NCBI GenBank assembly: GCA_938021205.1
Contig: CALIGI010000089.1
Location: forward strand, 1 to 33,757
Reading direction: 5' to 3'
Source of the DNA: an uncultured Pseudanabaenaceae cyanobacterium
Lineage (GTDB): Bacteria; Cyanobacteriota; Cyanobacteriia; PCC-9006; JAAUQQ01
DNA: 33,757 nucleotides
Part shown: positions 24,737 through 33,465 of the stretch, piece by piece
How positions within the stretch are numbered: the first letter of the stretch is position 1
How the letters are laid out: each line of letters starts with the position of its first letter
Translations under genes and position numbers: made by a program
The notes under the pieces: model-generated
Told to the model about the DNA's origin: nothing
What the model saw: the letters and a program-made list of their open reading frames with translations, nothing else
Databases searched by the model: none

Positions 24737-25771
24737 CTACTCTTCGGGAAGCATTTGGATGCGGATGGTGCGGCCTGTGGCGAGGTCCCCCATGGGCAGG
24801 GATAGGCTGTCGCCTGCCAGGGAGCCGAGGTTATCTAACAGTTGTCGCAAGTTTGGAGTACTAGCTCCGCTCTCGACGTAGAGGCGATCGCTCAAGCTTC
24901 CCAAGCGCTTCCAACTTGTGTGCAGCTTAGCCATGGCATTTTCTAGCTGGGCCGCTTGGTGAACCAGGTCCGCCGTAAGGTTAAGGCAGTCCAGACGTAA
25001 GGCTTCTTCTAGAGCCAGTTCCAAGTTCATCGTGCCCTCGGTAATGGTTTGGACCTGGGCCGCAGATTCCAGGTAACGGGAGAGGTAGCGGGCGGAGAGG
25101 GTCATGTCTTTGACCGTGTCTAGATCAGGGCGCTCGGTCATTTCGGCCTGAATGGCAGTTTGGTGCTGCTCCGGCAGCTTTTCCATTTCCTTGACCAGGG
25201 GCGCTAGGTATTTTGAGGGCAGGCTATTGTCTGCGGCCTTGGCACGAATGGCCTCAGGCAATAAGTCGGAGGTCACGGCGGTCCATTCTTCGGCGACCTG
25301 CTTGACGTGGTTTTTGGTAATTTTCTTACCGTCACGGGCAGCATCGCCAATGAGCACCTGCACTTCGGGAGTAGCCTGGGCGGTTTCGATGAAGGCCTGC
25401 TTGCTGAAGTGACTGACACTATCGAGTTCAACGCTGCCTTGCTCTAAAAGGGCATCGGCACTACTGGCAAGGTCAATTAGGTTGTAGGCACGACTTTTGG
25501 TGATTTCTCGCTCTTTGAGCCAGGCTAGAAAGCCTGCGCCCCGCTCATCACCGCCGTAGCGTTCACGATCGCGCACCGTGCGCAAAATCCGTCCACGCCA
25601 AATTTCCGTTTGCAAGTCAAAGCGATCGCAAATCTCCCAAGCTTGGTCAATGGCTTGATTGAAATCAAACGGACTAATGCTGTCATCCTCAGGGTCGGGC
25701 AGCTCAAAATCCAAATCCATGGCTTGGCTAACCACGGTGGAGAGCATTGCGGTAGAAGGAGCATCAACCAT
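24737..25771 (-). CDS. Unrecognised helical protein, possibly DNA-binding
   Basis: I do not recognise the family with confidence. From the ATG at 25771 it is 344 residues; an ATG at 25861 would add 30 unrelated-looking residues. It is predicted to be nearly all helical. An acidic N-terminus (FELPDPEDD) leads into a segment with IWRGRILRTVRDRERYGGDE, then FLAWLKEREITKSRAYNLID, which looks like a recognition region of the kind seen in DUF3102 or ParB-like proteins. DGKKITKNHVKQVAEEW resembles a second helix-turn-helix-like unit. The C-terminal half has heptad-like helices. No membrane helix is seen. It could be a cyanobacterial DNA-binding or partition-like protein; no neighbour supports that. 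Confidence 0.75.
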   Translation of the reverse strand: MVDAPSTAMLSTVVSQAMDLDFELPDPEDDSISPFDFNQAIDQAWEICDRFDLQTEIWRGRILRTVRDRERYGGDERGAGFLAWLKEREITKSRAYNLIDLASSADALLEQGSVELDSVSHFSKQAFIETAQATPEVQVLIGDAARDGKKITKNHVKQVAEEWTAVTSDLLPEAIRAKAADNSLPSKYLAPLVKEMEKLPEQHQTAIQAEMTERPDLDTVKDMTLSARYLSRYLESAAQVQTITEGTMNLELALEEALRLDCLNLTADLVHQAAQLENAMAKLHTSWKRLGSLSDRLYVESGASTPNLRQLLDNLGSLAGDSLSLPMGDLATGRTIRIQMLPEE

Positions 25772-25954
25772 GGCGGTACTGCAAGTCTCGAACGTGTGAA
25801 CAGGGAGAGTGACGATATTCTGAACAGTATTTGTAGCGTGCCAGAATTGTATGCAACGCATAAAACGCTACATCTAGTGATCAAACCCGGCTTATTATGC
25901 CACGGTGCGGGGAGTAGAAAGTGCAAGAAGCGGAGAGTTGGAGAGTGGCGGAGC

Positions 25955-26467
25955 CTACCCCAAACTGCCCATAAGCTGAACTAATCCCCAAATGACTGTT
26001 GCCGCGAGACTAATAGATAGCGCCAGTAGCAGCCCCAGGCTGGCAAATACCAACAGTACGACCCAGCGATCCGCCGCTTGGCTTTCATGGGGAGACGCCA
26101 AGTGATCTTCAAGGAGAGCAACATTGCGGGCATTAGACTTCCAACCCACATCGAAGAGATCTCCAAGAATGGGTAACGTTCCCACAAGCCAGTCCATACC
26201 AACATTACCCAACATCCGCAAGAGAGTGGCAGCGGGTAATTTCCAGCGGGCAGCTTGGATGACAATGTAAGCGGAGATGGCAGTACCCGCCACATCCCCC
26301 GCACCAGGAAGGAGGCCCAGGAAGGGGTCTAAACCAACGCGGTACTTAGTGCCGGGTATAGCGATCGCATTATCCAGCAAGTGACTAAGGCGCTGGAGCT
26401 GTACAAGGCGACCGTCATCGCCGATTGCCAGATTGTGATTGTTGAGATGCTTCTGAGTCTTCGCCAT
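25955..26467 (-). CDS. DUF4112 family membrane protein
   Basis: A 170-residue protein with the DUF4112 core: RLSHLLDNAIAIPGTKYRVG, DPFLGLLPGAGDVAGTAISA and GTLPILGDLFDVGWKSNARN. Two hydrophobic stretches lie in the core (about 55-75 and 84-105) and a strong C-terminal helix at about 140-168 (WVVLLVFASLGLLLALSISL). Function is unknown. The Gly/Pro/Asp-rich turns are conserved in the family. It is leftward, 91 bases downstream of the small membrane gene, and the next gene is about 180 bases further, so the three may form a loose unit. Confidence 0.9.
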   Translation of the reverse strand: MAKTQKHLNNHNLAIGDDGRLVQLQRLSHLLDNAIAIPGTKYRVGLDPFLGLLPGAGDVAGTAISAYIVIQAARWKLPAATLLRMLGNVGMDWLVGTLPILGDLFDVGWKSNARNVALLEDHLASPHESQAADRWVVLLVFASLGLLLALSISLAATVIWGLVQLMGSLG

Positions 26468-26558
26468 GGAAAACGCTATTTCTTGGAGGCCTAGGGACTG
26501 CTCTAAAGTCCCATGCCATGCCTACCTACGTCACTCAATTTGCACCATGACTCATTGA

Positions 26559-26825
26559 TTATTCGTAAAAGATGGGACTGATATCCAAGCTAATTCCATC
26601 TACGATCAAATCGCCATCCAACATCATGGATTGATTGAGGGCGACCTGTTCCATGAAGCTCCAATAGCTTTCCATGAGGAAATAGACCCCCAGCAACGCC
26701 CCAGCAGCACAAACCACTAGTAAACCTGCGAGCATAAAAGAGAAGTCGCGATCATCAATGGCTCGCTGCATCAAGTGCAGCGCCCAGGAGACCAAGCCAA
26801 TTGTTGTTACGCAGATGATCAGCAT
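26559..26825 (-). CDS. Small two-helix membrane protein, unknown
   Basis: An 88-residue protein with two hydrophobic helices (about 1-20 and 30-52, FMLAGLLVVCAAGALLGVYF) and an acidic C-terminus. I know no family name. The ATG at 26825 has AAGAGGT upstream, but too far away (14 bases) to be convincing. Support is moderate: codon pattern and membrane topology look real, and it is in line with the DUF4112 gene. Confidence 0.6.
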   Translation of the reverse strand: MLIICVTTIGLVSWALHLMQRAIDDRDFSFMLAGLLVVCAAGALLGVYFLMESYWSFMEQVALNQSMMLDGDLIVDGISLDISPIFYE

Positions 26826-27291
26826 GGTGCTAATCGACCTCTTAGAAAGAATTAAAAATCCGGCGACGGGAAGTGGATCCCTAAAACGGCTGGATTATGA
26901 GCCTTCTTTACGTACTGTAACAGTCTAACTTTAGATCTAGAACAAATCTACAAAATGTGCTGTTTCGCTTAAGGTTTTGCGTCGGCTCTGGGGAGCAGCC
27001 GGTACTTTCCTTGTCAGAGACAAATCCTTGAATCCCATACCAGGCAAGAATCATAGAGAGAGTAAATAAAATTTTAATCTGCTAATCAGAGGATTAGAAA
27101 TCGTTTAAATTCTGTGACTTTTAGCCTTCAGAAGGTTCTATTCAAGAAATTTAGAGCGCGCGTCTCCTCAAAAGCTGTAGCTCACAGCAGCAAGCGATAT
27201 GAGCTATTCCATCGTTTTTTTGAGCCTCTCATCCCAGCAGTGAGGAAGCACTCATTCAGAGATTAACAATTCTCACTTCTCGTAGACAGAA
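26826..27291. other. Gene-free spacer downstream of hisF
   Basis: The 466 bases have no convincing gene. TAGCTCA/TGAGCTA (27178-27184 with 27200-27206) forms a 7-bp stem, with a T7 run eight bases to its right that suits rightward transcripts only; as a hisF terminator it is weak. The left end must hold the promoter of the small membrane gene, but boxes are not clear. Confidence 0.4.
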
Positions 27292-28062
27292 CTAGCTCTG
27301 TCTCACCGGCACATGGTTGTCCTGGAGATGCTGCTTGATTTGCCCAACAGAAAGCTGGCCGTAGTGGAGAAGGGAGGCAAGCAATGCTGCCTCTGCCTTA
27401 CCTGAGGTCAAGGCCTCATGAATGTGCTCACAAGTGCCCGCCCCCCCCGAGGCAATCACTGGAATTTCCACCTGTTCTGCAATAGTTCGAGTCAGTTCTA
27501 GGTCGTAGCCAGCCTGAGTTCCATCAGCATCCATGCTGGTGATTAGTAATTCTCCAGCACCGCGTTTTGCCACTTCCTTGGCCCAGGTCACCGCATCCAG
27601 ACCGGTGTTCTCTCGGCCCCCGCGCACAAAAATATCCCAGCCGGGGTTAGCAGCATCATTGCGGCGGCGGGCATCCATGGCGACGACAATGCACTGATTG
27701 CCGAAGCGATCGCTGGCCCGATCAACCAAACTAGGATCCTTCACCGCCGCAGAATTGAGGCTAATTTTGTCCGCCCCAGCCCGCAAAAGATTTTTAATCG
27801 TCGGCAGGTCACGAATTCCGCCACCCACCGTCAGAGGAATAAAGACCTGTTCCGCCGTGCGATAAACCACATCAAAAATAATGCCCCGCTCCTCATGGGT
27901 AGCGGTGATGTCCAGGAACACCAATTCATCGGCTCCGGCTTGGTTATAGGTTTGGGCAAGCTCCACCGGATCACCGGCATCGCGGAGATTGACAAAATTG
28001 ACGCCCTTGACGACGCGACCAGCTTTGACGTCTAGGCAGGGCACGATGCGCTTCGCAAGCAT
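27292..28062 (-). CDS. hisF: Imidazole glycerol phosphate synthase cyclase subunit HisF
   Basis: A TIM-barrel cyclase that uses ammonia from HisH to turn PRFAR into imidazole glycerol phosphate and AICAR in histidine synthesis. The two catalytic aspartates are present: Asp11 in [13 protein letters not shown] and Asp130 in [10 protein letters not shown]. The phosphate loops [12 protein letters not shown] and PVIASGGAG are intact. The length of 256 is normal. It is monocistronic here; the other his genes are elsewhere, which is usual for cyanobacteria. A Shine-Dalgarno-like AGGAAA precedes the ATG. It is divergent from petP across about 135 bases. Confidence 0.97.
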   Translation of the reverse strand: MLAKRIVPCLDVKAGRVVKGVNFVNLRDAGDPVELAQTYNQAGADELVFLDITATHEERGIIFDVVYRTAEQVFIPLTVGGGIRDLPTIKNLLRAGADKISLNSAAVKDPSLVDRASDRFGNQCIVVAMDARRRNDAANPGWDIFVRGGRENTGLDAVTWAKEVAKRGAGELLITSMDADGTQAGYDLELTRTIAEQVEIPVIASGGAGTCEHIHEALTSGKAEAALLASLLHYGQLSVGQIKQHLQDNHVPVRQS

Positions 28063-28197
28063 GGAGAGTTTCCTGATCTTTTCCGAGGGGTCTACAAAAA
28101 TGGGGGCTTCCCAGGGGCTAAATGGCTGATAAGCTGAGGACTGGATTTTGTTACTTCACTTAACTTTTCAATTCTTAATTTAGGAGCCGAACGAGCG

Positions 28198-28401
28198 ATG
28201 GAAATAGGCCAAAAGGTGAGAGTTCAGGGTATTAGCGATCGCGGTCTCTCAGCGGACATGGTGAGCAAACTAAAGCAAAACCCCGTCGGTGTCATCCAAG
28301 GCTATCGCGTTGTGGACGGCAAGGGTATTGGCTTGGTCGTTAAATTTGACGAGGGCTTCAGCACCTGGTTCTTTGAGAACGAGCTCAAAGCTGAAGGCTA
28401 G
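28198..28401 (+). CDS. petP: Cytochrome b6f subunit PetP (DUF2862)
   Basis: A 67-residue SH3-like protein matching DUF2862/PetP: MEIGQKVRVQGISDRGLSAD, VGVIQGYRVVDGKGIGLVVK and FSTWFFENELK. In Synechocystis the homologue (Ssr2998) associates with cytochrome b6f at the cytoplasmic face and affects electron flow (established for that species). No membrane helix is present, as expected. AGGAG at 28182-28186, eleven bases before the ATG, is a usable ribosome site. It is followed by a terminator-like hairpin and then the Get3d-like gene. Several DUF2862 paralogues exist in some genomes, so the PetP name is likely but not proven. Confidence 0.82.
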   Translation: MEIGQKVRVQGISDRGLSADMVSKLKQNPVGVIQGYRVVDGKGIGLVVKFDEGFSTWFFENELKAEG

Positions 28402-28459
28402 GTTTGATTGAGTCTTCTTGGGTTATGCCTAGGCTTTATGCTTATGGACCCATCAACAT

Positions 28460-28500
28460 TAGGGCAAAGGTCATTCAAGCTTGGCCTTTGCCCTAGTCCG
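28460..28500 (+). terminator. Hairpin between petP and the Get3d-like gene
   Basis: An 11-bp stem TAGGGCAAAGG/CCTTTGCCCTA around a 14-base loop, followed by GTCCGTTT. It probably ends or attenuates the petP transcript. Confidence 0.6.
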
Positions 28501-28568
28501 TTTATTGATGAATTGCTGTTTTTTCAAACAGCAACCGTCTTTTGCTCGTTGTTTAAGGACAAGGCTCC

Positions 28569-29672
28569 ATGGCACTGATTTTGACCTACCTCGGGAAGGG
28601 AGGCAGTGGTTGCACCACCGTTGCGATCGCAGCGGCCAAGCGCCTTGCTAGCCAGGGTAAACGCACACTATTGGTGTCTCAAAATGCGGGTCCTGCCCTC
28701 GATATTTTGCTAGGCCAAACCGTAGAGGCAACACCGACTCCAATAGAAGTCAATTTCTCTGCCCTGCAATTCCAGTCCACTGCACTGCTCCAGGCAGCCT
28801 GGGAACAGCTCAAGCAGCGGGAGGCTCAATACCTCCGGGAGCCTTTCTTCAAGAACGTCTACGGCGAAGAGCTGGGCGTGCTGCCTGGCATGGACGCAGC
28901 CTTGTCGATGAACGCAGTCCGCGAATACGCCCAAAGTGGAAGTTACGATGCCGTTGTTTATGACGGACGCTCCGCCATGGAGACCCTGCGCAACTTGGGC
29001 TCTCTGGAAGTCATGAGCTGGTATGTGCGGCGCTTCCGCGATGTCATTGCCAATTCTGATGTTTATCGAGCGATCCAGCCGTTTCTCCAGCCGGTTTCCG
29101 CAGCCGTGCTGAACAGCGGCTGGACCGGACAGGATGCCGGTAACGATGCTATGGAAGAGTCCCTCAGCTTGCTAGAAGAAGGCCGCAGTGCCCTAGCCAA
29201 TGTCGAGAAGACCGTGGCTTACCTGGTGACAACGGGGGATGAACTCTCCAATGCCCAAGCAAAGTATCTCTGGGGTAGTGCCCAGCAAGTCGGTCTCCAT
29301 GTAGGAGGCATTCTAGTCAATGCAGCGGCAGGTCATGGAAATGGGGCAGACTTCGGCGATACTTTTGCGCCCCTACCGGCCTCTACCCTGCCCCAGCGTA
29401 ATGACGATTGGCAGGGCCTCATGGAGGCTATACCAGACCCAGCTCAAGCCACTTCTGTACCGAGCCCTCAAAGCTTTGATGCCGCAGCCAATCAGATGCG
29501 GATTTTCCTACCTGGTTTTGATAAAAACCAGGTCAAGCTCACCCAGTACAACCAGGAAATTACCATTGAGGCTGGGGACCAGCGTAGAAATATTGTTCTG
29601 CCCGCTGGACTGAAGGGGCGATCGGTCAGCGGTGCCAAGTTCCAGGATCAGCACCTCGTGCTGTCGTTTTAG
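28569..29672 (+). CDS. Get3d-like ArsA/TRC40 family ATPase
   Basis: A 367-residue protein of the deviant-Walker ATPase family. The N-terminal loop reads LGKGGSGCTTVAIAAAK: the signature Lys10 of KGG is kept, but residue 15, where Lys is usual, is Cys. The ATPase core continues to about 250 with YDAVVYDGRSAMETLRNLGS (Walker B/switch region). The last 70 residues (MRIFLPGFDKNQVKLTQYNQ and ITIEAGDQRRNIVLP) look like an alpha-crystallin-type beta domain. That ATPase plus crystallin-like layout is the hallmark of Get3d, which occurs in cyanobacteria and plastids. Its client proteins are not firmly known. It lies directly before chlG, fitting a role in thylakoid protein biogenesis. AAGGACAAGG precedes the ATG. 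Confidence 0.83.
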   Translation: MALILTYLGKGGSGCTTVAIAAAKRLASQGKRTLLVSQNAGPALDILLGQTVEATPTPIEVNFSALQFQSTALLQAAWEQLKQREAQYLREPFFKNVYGEELGVLPGMDAALSMNAVREYAQSGSYDAVVYDGRSAMETLRNLGSLEVMSWYVRRFRDVIANSDVYRAIQPFLQPVSAAVLNSGWTGQDAGNDAMEESLSLLEEGRSALANVEKTVAYLVTTGDELSNAQAKYLWGSAQQVGLHVGGILVNAAAGHGNGADFGDTFAPLPASTLPQRNDDWQGLMEAIPDPAQATSVPSPQSFDAAANQMRIFLPGFDKNQVKLTQYNQEITIEAGDQRRNIVLPAGLKGRSVSGAKFQDQHLVLSF

Positions 29673-29798
29673 AGACGAGCTTCTAAGCTAGTCAGAGCCT
29701 GGCTAGAGATTCAATCCCCATGTTGATCTCTGTTTTATATCGACTATTTCTCCCCTGATTTCGATCAAGCTTGAATTCTTTTTCCTTTTTCCTGAGCC

Positions 29799-30812
29799 AT
29801 GACTGAATCTAAGCCAGATATTCCAGACGTTTCTGCAACTCCTGGGGCAGAAGTTGAGACTACCGAAGGTTCCAAAGCCCGACAACTCCTGGGCATGAAA
29901 GGGGCTCAGTCTGGCGAAACCTCCATTTGGAAGATTCGGCTTCAGCTCATGAAGCCCATCACTTGGATTCCCCTAATTTGGGGCGTGGTCTGCGGAGCAG
30001 CGGCTTCGGGTAACTATCACTGGGACCTGCACGATCCATTCTTGGCCGCAGCCTGCATGTTCATGTCTGGCCCGATGCTGGCAGGCTACACCCAAACCAT
30101 CAACGACTTCTACGATCGCGATATCGACGCCATCAATGAACCCTACCGACCAATTCCATCCGGAGCAATTTCTGTCCCCCAAGTCGTCACCCAGATCTGG
30201 GTACTGCTCTTCGCAGGCATTGCCATCTCCATCGGTCTTGACCGAGCAGCCGGTCATGAATTTCCAATCATGCTGGTGCTGACGCTGTTCGGTAGCTTCG
30301 TGGCCTACATTTACTCCGCACCACCGCTCAAGCTCAAGAAAAACGGCTGGGCCGGTAACTACGCCCTGGGAGCCAGCTACATTGCCTTGCCCTGGTGGGC
30401 GGGTCAGGCCCTCTTTGGCACCCTGGACTGGAAGATCATTATCATCACCTTGATTTACAGCATGGCTGGATTGGGCATTGCGGTGGTCAATGACTTCAAA
30501 AGTGTGGATGGTGACGCCCAGTTGGGGCTCAAATCCCTGCCCGTTATGTTTGGCATTGACAAAGCAGCTTGGATTTGCGTCGCCATGATTGACGTATTTC
30601 AGCTAGGTATTGCAGCCTATTTGATGAGCATCCACCAGAACCTATACGCTGTTTTGCTGATTCTGTTGGTCATTCCTCAGATCACGTTTCAGGATATGTA
30701 CTTTCTGCGCGATCCCTTGAATAATGATGTCAAATACCAGGCTAGCGCCCAGCCATTCTTGGTCTTGGGTATGTTAGTTGCTGCATTGGCGATCGGTCAT
30801 ACCGTCATCTAA
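29799..30812 (+). CDS. chlG: Chlorophyll synthase ChlG
   Basis: A UbiA-family membrane prenyltransferase that attaches phytyl or geranylgeranyl diphosphate to chlorophyllide a, the last step of chlorophyll synthesis. The key motif NDFYDRDIDAINEPYRPIPS (about 102-121) carries the Mg-diphosphate aspartates; the second Asp-rich site, VVNDFKSVDGD, is also present. About eight to nine hydrophobic helices are visible. The length of 337 is normal, with a hydrophilic N-terminus of about 45 residues. It works in thylakoid membranes, where it is known in other cyanobacteria to associate with the insertion machinery and high-light-inducible proteins. It follows the Get3d-like gene by about 125 bases. 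Confidence 0.97.
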   Translation: MTESKPDIPDVSATPGAEVETTEGSKARQLLGMKGAQSGETSIWKIRLQLMKPITWIPLIWGVVCGAAASGNYHWDLHDPFLAAACMFMSGPMLAGYTQTINDFYDRDIDAINEPYRPIPSGAISVPQVVTQIWVLLFAGIAISIGLDRAAGHEFPIMLVLTLFGSFVAYIYSAPPLKLKKNGWAGNYALGASYIALPWWAGQALFGTLDWKIIIITLIYSMAGLGIAVVNDFKSVDGDAQLGLKSLPVMFGIDKAAWICVAMIDVFQLGIAAYLMSIHQNLYAVLLILLVIPQITFQDMYFLRDPLNNDVKYQASAQPFLVLGMLVAALAIGHTVI

Positions 30813-30930
30813 AACGAGCTTGTAGCTTCTGTAGAAATCAAGGATTCTCGTTTCAACATCTCAGGTTCAATAACTCAGGGGAATAGGCCACATAACGGGC
30901 TTATTCTTGGCATCTGTACGAGGGAAAGCG

Positions 30931-33357
30931 GTGACAAAGCCAGTTCGTAGGCAAAACTCCAAGCTTGATTCTGAATCCAATTCTACAAACTCTTCCTCTC
31001 CCAATGGAGCTGCAGGCAGAGCGAGTCAGAATGGATTACTTCCCCGTGGGTTTATCGAGGCTGCTAGGGCCAGGGTTAAGGCTGTGCAAAAAGAGGCTCC
31101 AAAATCGGCGAAAAAGTCGCGGAAGCCTGCCCTTCAACCTAAACCCATTAAGCTTCCTCCTGCTGTGGCTGGATTTCTGAAGATGCGTCGTGTTCGAACT
31201 TTAGCGGTATTGCTGATTGGAGGCAGCCTTGCAGGGGGCTGGCTCACCTATGAGCGTCAAAACATCATCGGTAGCCTGCCTGACCCAACGGAGGCCTTGA
31301 CCTTCGCTCGCCAGGGCACCTTGACGATCAAGTCTTCAGACGGTGTCATTCTGCAAAAGCTAGGCCCCTCCACGAGGGACAAAGTCACCATCGACAAGAT
31401 GCCGGACAATGTTGTTCAAGCCTTTGTCGCATCTGAAGATCAACGCTTCTATGAGCATGGTGGGGTTGATTACCAGTCAATTGCTCGCGCCGTTCGTGCC
31501 AATCTGGGCGCGGGTGAAGTTGTTGAGGGCGGCAGTACCATCACTCAGCAACTGGCTCGTATTGCCTTCTTGAATCTGGACCAAACCTTCACCCGAAAAA
31601 TACGAGAGGCTCTACTGGCCCAGCAGATTGAAGCCAAGCTGAGCAAAGACCAAATTTTAGAGCGCTATCTCAGCCTGGTTTATTTGGGCTCAGGTGCCTA
31701 TGGAGTTGCTGATGCAGCCTGGATCTATTTTGGTAAAACAGTTGATGAGCTGACCTTAGGCGAGGCAGCCACCATCGCTGGTGTACCTCCTGCTCCAAGC
31801 GCTTACTCCCCCATTGAAAATCCGGACATTGCCCAAGAACGGCGAAGCATCGTACTCCAGCGCATGGTGGATGCGGAGTACATTACCCAAGCCGAAGCGG
31901 ATGAAGCGATGGCTGAAGACTTGGTCATTAATCCAAAGGAACCCAAGTATTTTGATAGTAAGTCGCCTTTTTTCACGACCTACGTGAAAAAAGAGTTGGC
32001 CGAGCATTTGACCCAGGATCAAATTGAAGCGGGTGGTTTGACGATTGAAACCAGCCTCAACTTAGAGTGGCAGAAGTACGCTTCTGAAATGGTGGTGGAC
32101 TTTGTCAAAAATGAAGGTTACTACCAGGGCTTTGAGCAGGCTGCTTTTACGGCAGTGGACACCCGAACCGGGGCCATTAAGGTCATGGTGGGGGGTGCAA
32201 ACTTTGGCGATAGCGAGTTTAACCGAGTCACTCAAGCCCAGCGTCAACCTGGTTCAACCTTCAAGACCTTTGTTTATACAGCGGCGATCGCCTCAGGCTT
32301 CTCCCCTTATAAAGGCTACAAAGACGTTCCCATAGAAGTGGATGGATACAAGCCAAAGAATTACGGTGGCAAGCATGTGGGCAGCACCGACATGCTCAAT
32401 GCGGTCAAGTCTTCGATTAATACCATTGCCCTGCGAACTTTAATTGACGTGGGTTACAAGCCCGTAATCAATACAGCTCGGGCCATGGGCATTGAGTCCA
32501 AGATGGAGGAAACCTACTCTCTATCACTGGGCTCCTGGGAAGTGAACTTGCTGGAGATTACCAGCGCCTATGGCACCCTTGCCAACACAGGGAAACGCCT
32601 TAAGCCCCACGGCATCCTTAAAGTGATTGACAGTAAAGGGGACGTCGTTTTTGACGCCAGTCAAGAGTTCAAGCCTAAAAAAGTAGTGGATGAAGGCACC
32701 GCCTCCATCATGAGCTGGATGCTAGAACAGGTTGTGAGTTCCGGTACAGGTGGGCCTGCTTATCTCAACGATCGCCAAGTGGCCGGAAAAACTGGCACTT
32801 CGGAGAAAGCCCGTGACCTTTGGTTTATTGGCTATATTCCTCAAATGTCAGCCGGGGTTTGGCTAGGCAATGACGACAACTATCCCACTGGGGGAAGCAG
32901 TGGCACTGCTGCGGCGCTTTGGCGAGCTGTGATGAAAGAAATCACAGCTGATCTCGAAGTCGAAGAGTTCCCCAAATTACCTGATCTCAACAGCCGCAAG
33001 GGAAGCATCAAGGCTGATCCCATTCAGCCCGCCAGCCTGATTGAAGGGAAGGTTGCACCGCCCAAGCCTCGATATGAACCCGAGCCGGAGCCTTATTATG
33101 AGCCCGAGCCCTATTACGAAGACAACTACTACGAGGACGATTACTACGAGGAACCCGAGCCCTATTACGAGCCTGAGCCTTATTACGAGCCCGAGCCCTA
33201 TTACGAGCCTGAGCCCTATTACGAGCCCGAGCCTTATTATGAGCCTGAGCCCTATTACGAGCCTGAGCCTGAGCCCTATTATGAGCCCGAGCCCTATTAT
33301 GAGCCCGAGCCCGAGCCTTATGTAGAACCGCCGCCGCCGCCGCCTTTGCCCGAATAG
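30931..33357 (+). CDS. Class A penicillin-binding protein with YYEPEP repeat tail
   Basis: A bifunctional peptidoglycan synthase. A basic cytosolic N-terminus of about 85 residues leads to one membrane helix (about 90-106, LAVLLIGGSLAGGWL). The glycosyltransferase domain (GT51) has the catalytic Glu169 in SEDQRFYEHGG and EGGSTITQQLAR. The transpeptidase domain has Ser442 in STFK, SIN from residue 495 and KTGT from residue 620. The C-terminal tail (about 33073-33355) is a low-complexity Tyr/Glu/Pro repeat, mostly YYEPEP, ending in a proline run. I start at GTG 30931 because GAGGG lies six bases upstream; a TTG at 30907 would add eight residues. Catalytic motifs are intact. The tail would lie outside the membrane, probably in or against the wall. 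Confidence 0.94.
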   Translation: MTKPVRRQNSKLDSESNSTNSSSPNGAAGRASQNGLLPRGFIEAARARVKAVQKEAPKSAKKSRKPALQPKPIKLPPAVAGFLKMRRVRTLAVLLIGGSLAGGWLTYERQNIIGSLPDPTEALTFARQGTLTIKSSDGVILQKLGPSTRDKVTIDKMPDNVVQAFVASEDQRFYEHGGVDYQSIARAVRANLGAGEVVEGGSTITQQLARIAFLNLDQTFTRKIREALLAQQIEAKLSKDQILERYLSLVYLGSGAYGVADAAWIYFGKTVDELTLGEAATIAGVPPAPSAYSPIENPDIAQERRSIVLQRMVDAEYITQAEADEAMAEDLVINPKEPKYFDSKSPFFTTYVKKELAEHLTQDQIEAGGLTIETSLNLEWQKYASEMVVDFVKNEGYYQGFEQAAFTAVDTRTGAIKVMVGGANFGDSEFNRVTQAQRQPGSTFKTFVYTAAIASGFSPYKGYKDVPIEVDGYKPKNYGGKHVGSTDMLNAVKSSINTIALRTLIDVGYKPVINTARAMGIESKMEETYSLSLGSWEVNLLEITSAYGTLANTGKRLKPHGILKVIDSKGDVVFDASQEFKPKKVVDEGTASIMSWMLEQVVSSGTGGPAYLNDRQVAGKTGTSEKARDLWFIGYIPQMSAGVWLGNDDNYPTGGSSGTAAALWRAVMKEITADLEVEEFPKLPDLNSRKGSIKADPIQPASLIEGKVAPPKPRYEPEPEPYYEPEPYYEDNYYEDDYYEEPEPYYEPEPYYEPEPYYEPEPYYEPEPYYEPEPYYEPEPEPYYEPEPYYEPEPEPYVEPPPPPPLPE
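33073..33330 (+). repeat. Coding tandem repeat (Tyr-Tyr-Glu-Pro-Glu-Pro)
   Basis: About a dozen imperfect 18-bp units encode YYEPEP. They are interrupted by YYEDNYYEDDYYEE and occasional extra EP pairs. Synonymous changes (TAT/TAC, CCC/CCT/CCG) vary among units, so the array is not a recent single duplication, but it could still change length by slippage. Confidence 0.9.
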
Positions 33358-33371
33358 TCTGGGTTCCTCAG

Positions 33372-33384
33372 CAGCATTATGCTG
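33372..33384. repeat. Short palindrome after the penicillin-binding protein gene
   Basis: CAGCAT-T-ATGCTG, a 6-bp hairpin 15 bases after the stop. No T-run follows, so it is only a weak candidate terminator. Confidence 0.3.
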
Positions 33385-33394
33385 TATCAGCTGG

Positions 33395-33424
33395 TTTAAG
33401 CGATACTAAGGACTCAGGTATAGT
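33395..33424 (+). promoter_or_regulatory. Possible promoter of the Psb35-like gene
   Basis: A -10-like TATAGT at 33419-33424 has TTTAAG 18 bases upstream as a weak -35. The distance to the ATG (about 42 bases) is plausible. The -35 match is poor. Confidence 0.3.
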
Positions 33425-33465
33425 GAACTAGCGTTCGCCAGTCGCCAATGTTAGAGGGAATTTGA

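Noticed and set aside
33041..33325. 94-residue frame in the repeat region (SPSPITS-type)
   Set aside because: It is a frame-shifted reading of the YYEPEP repeat, not a separate gene.
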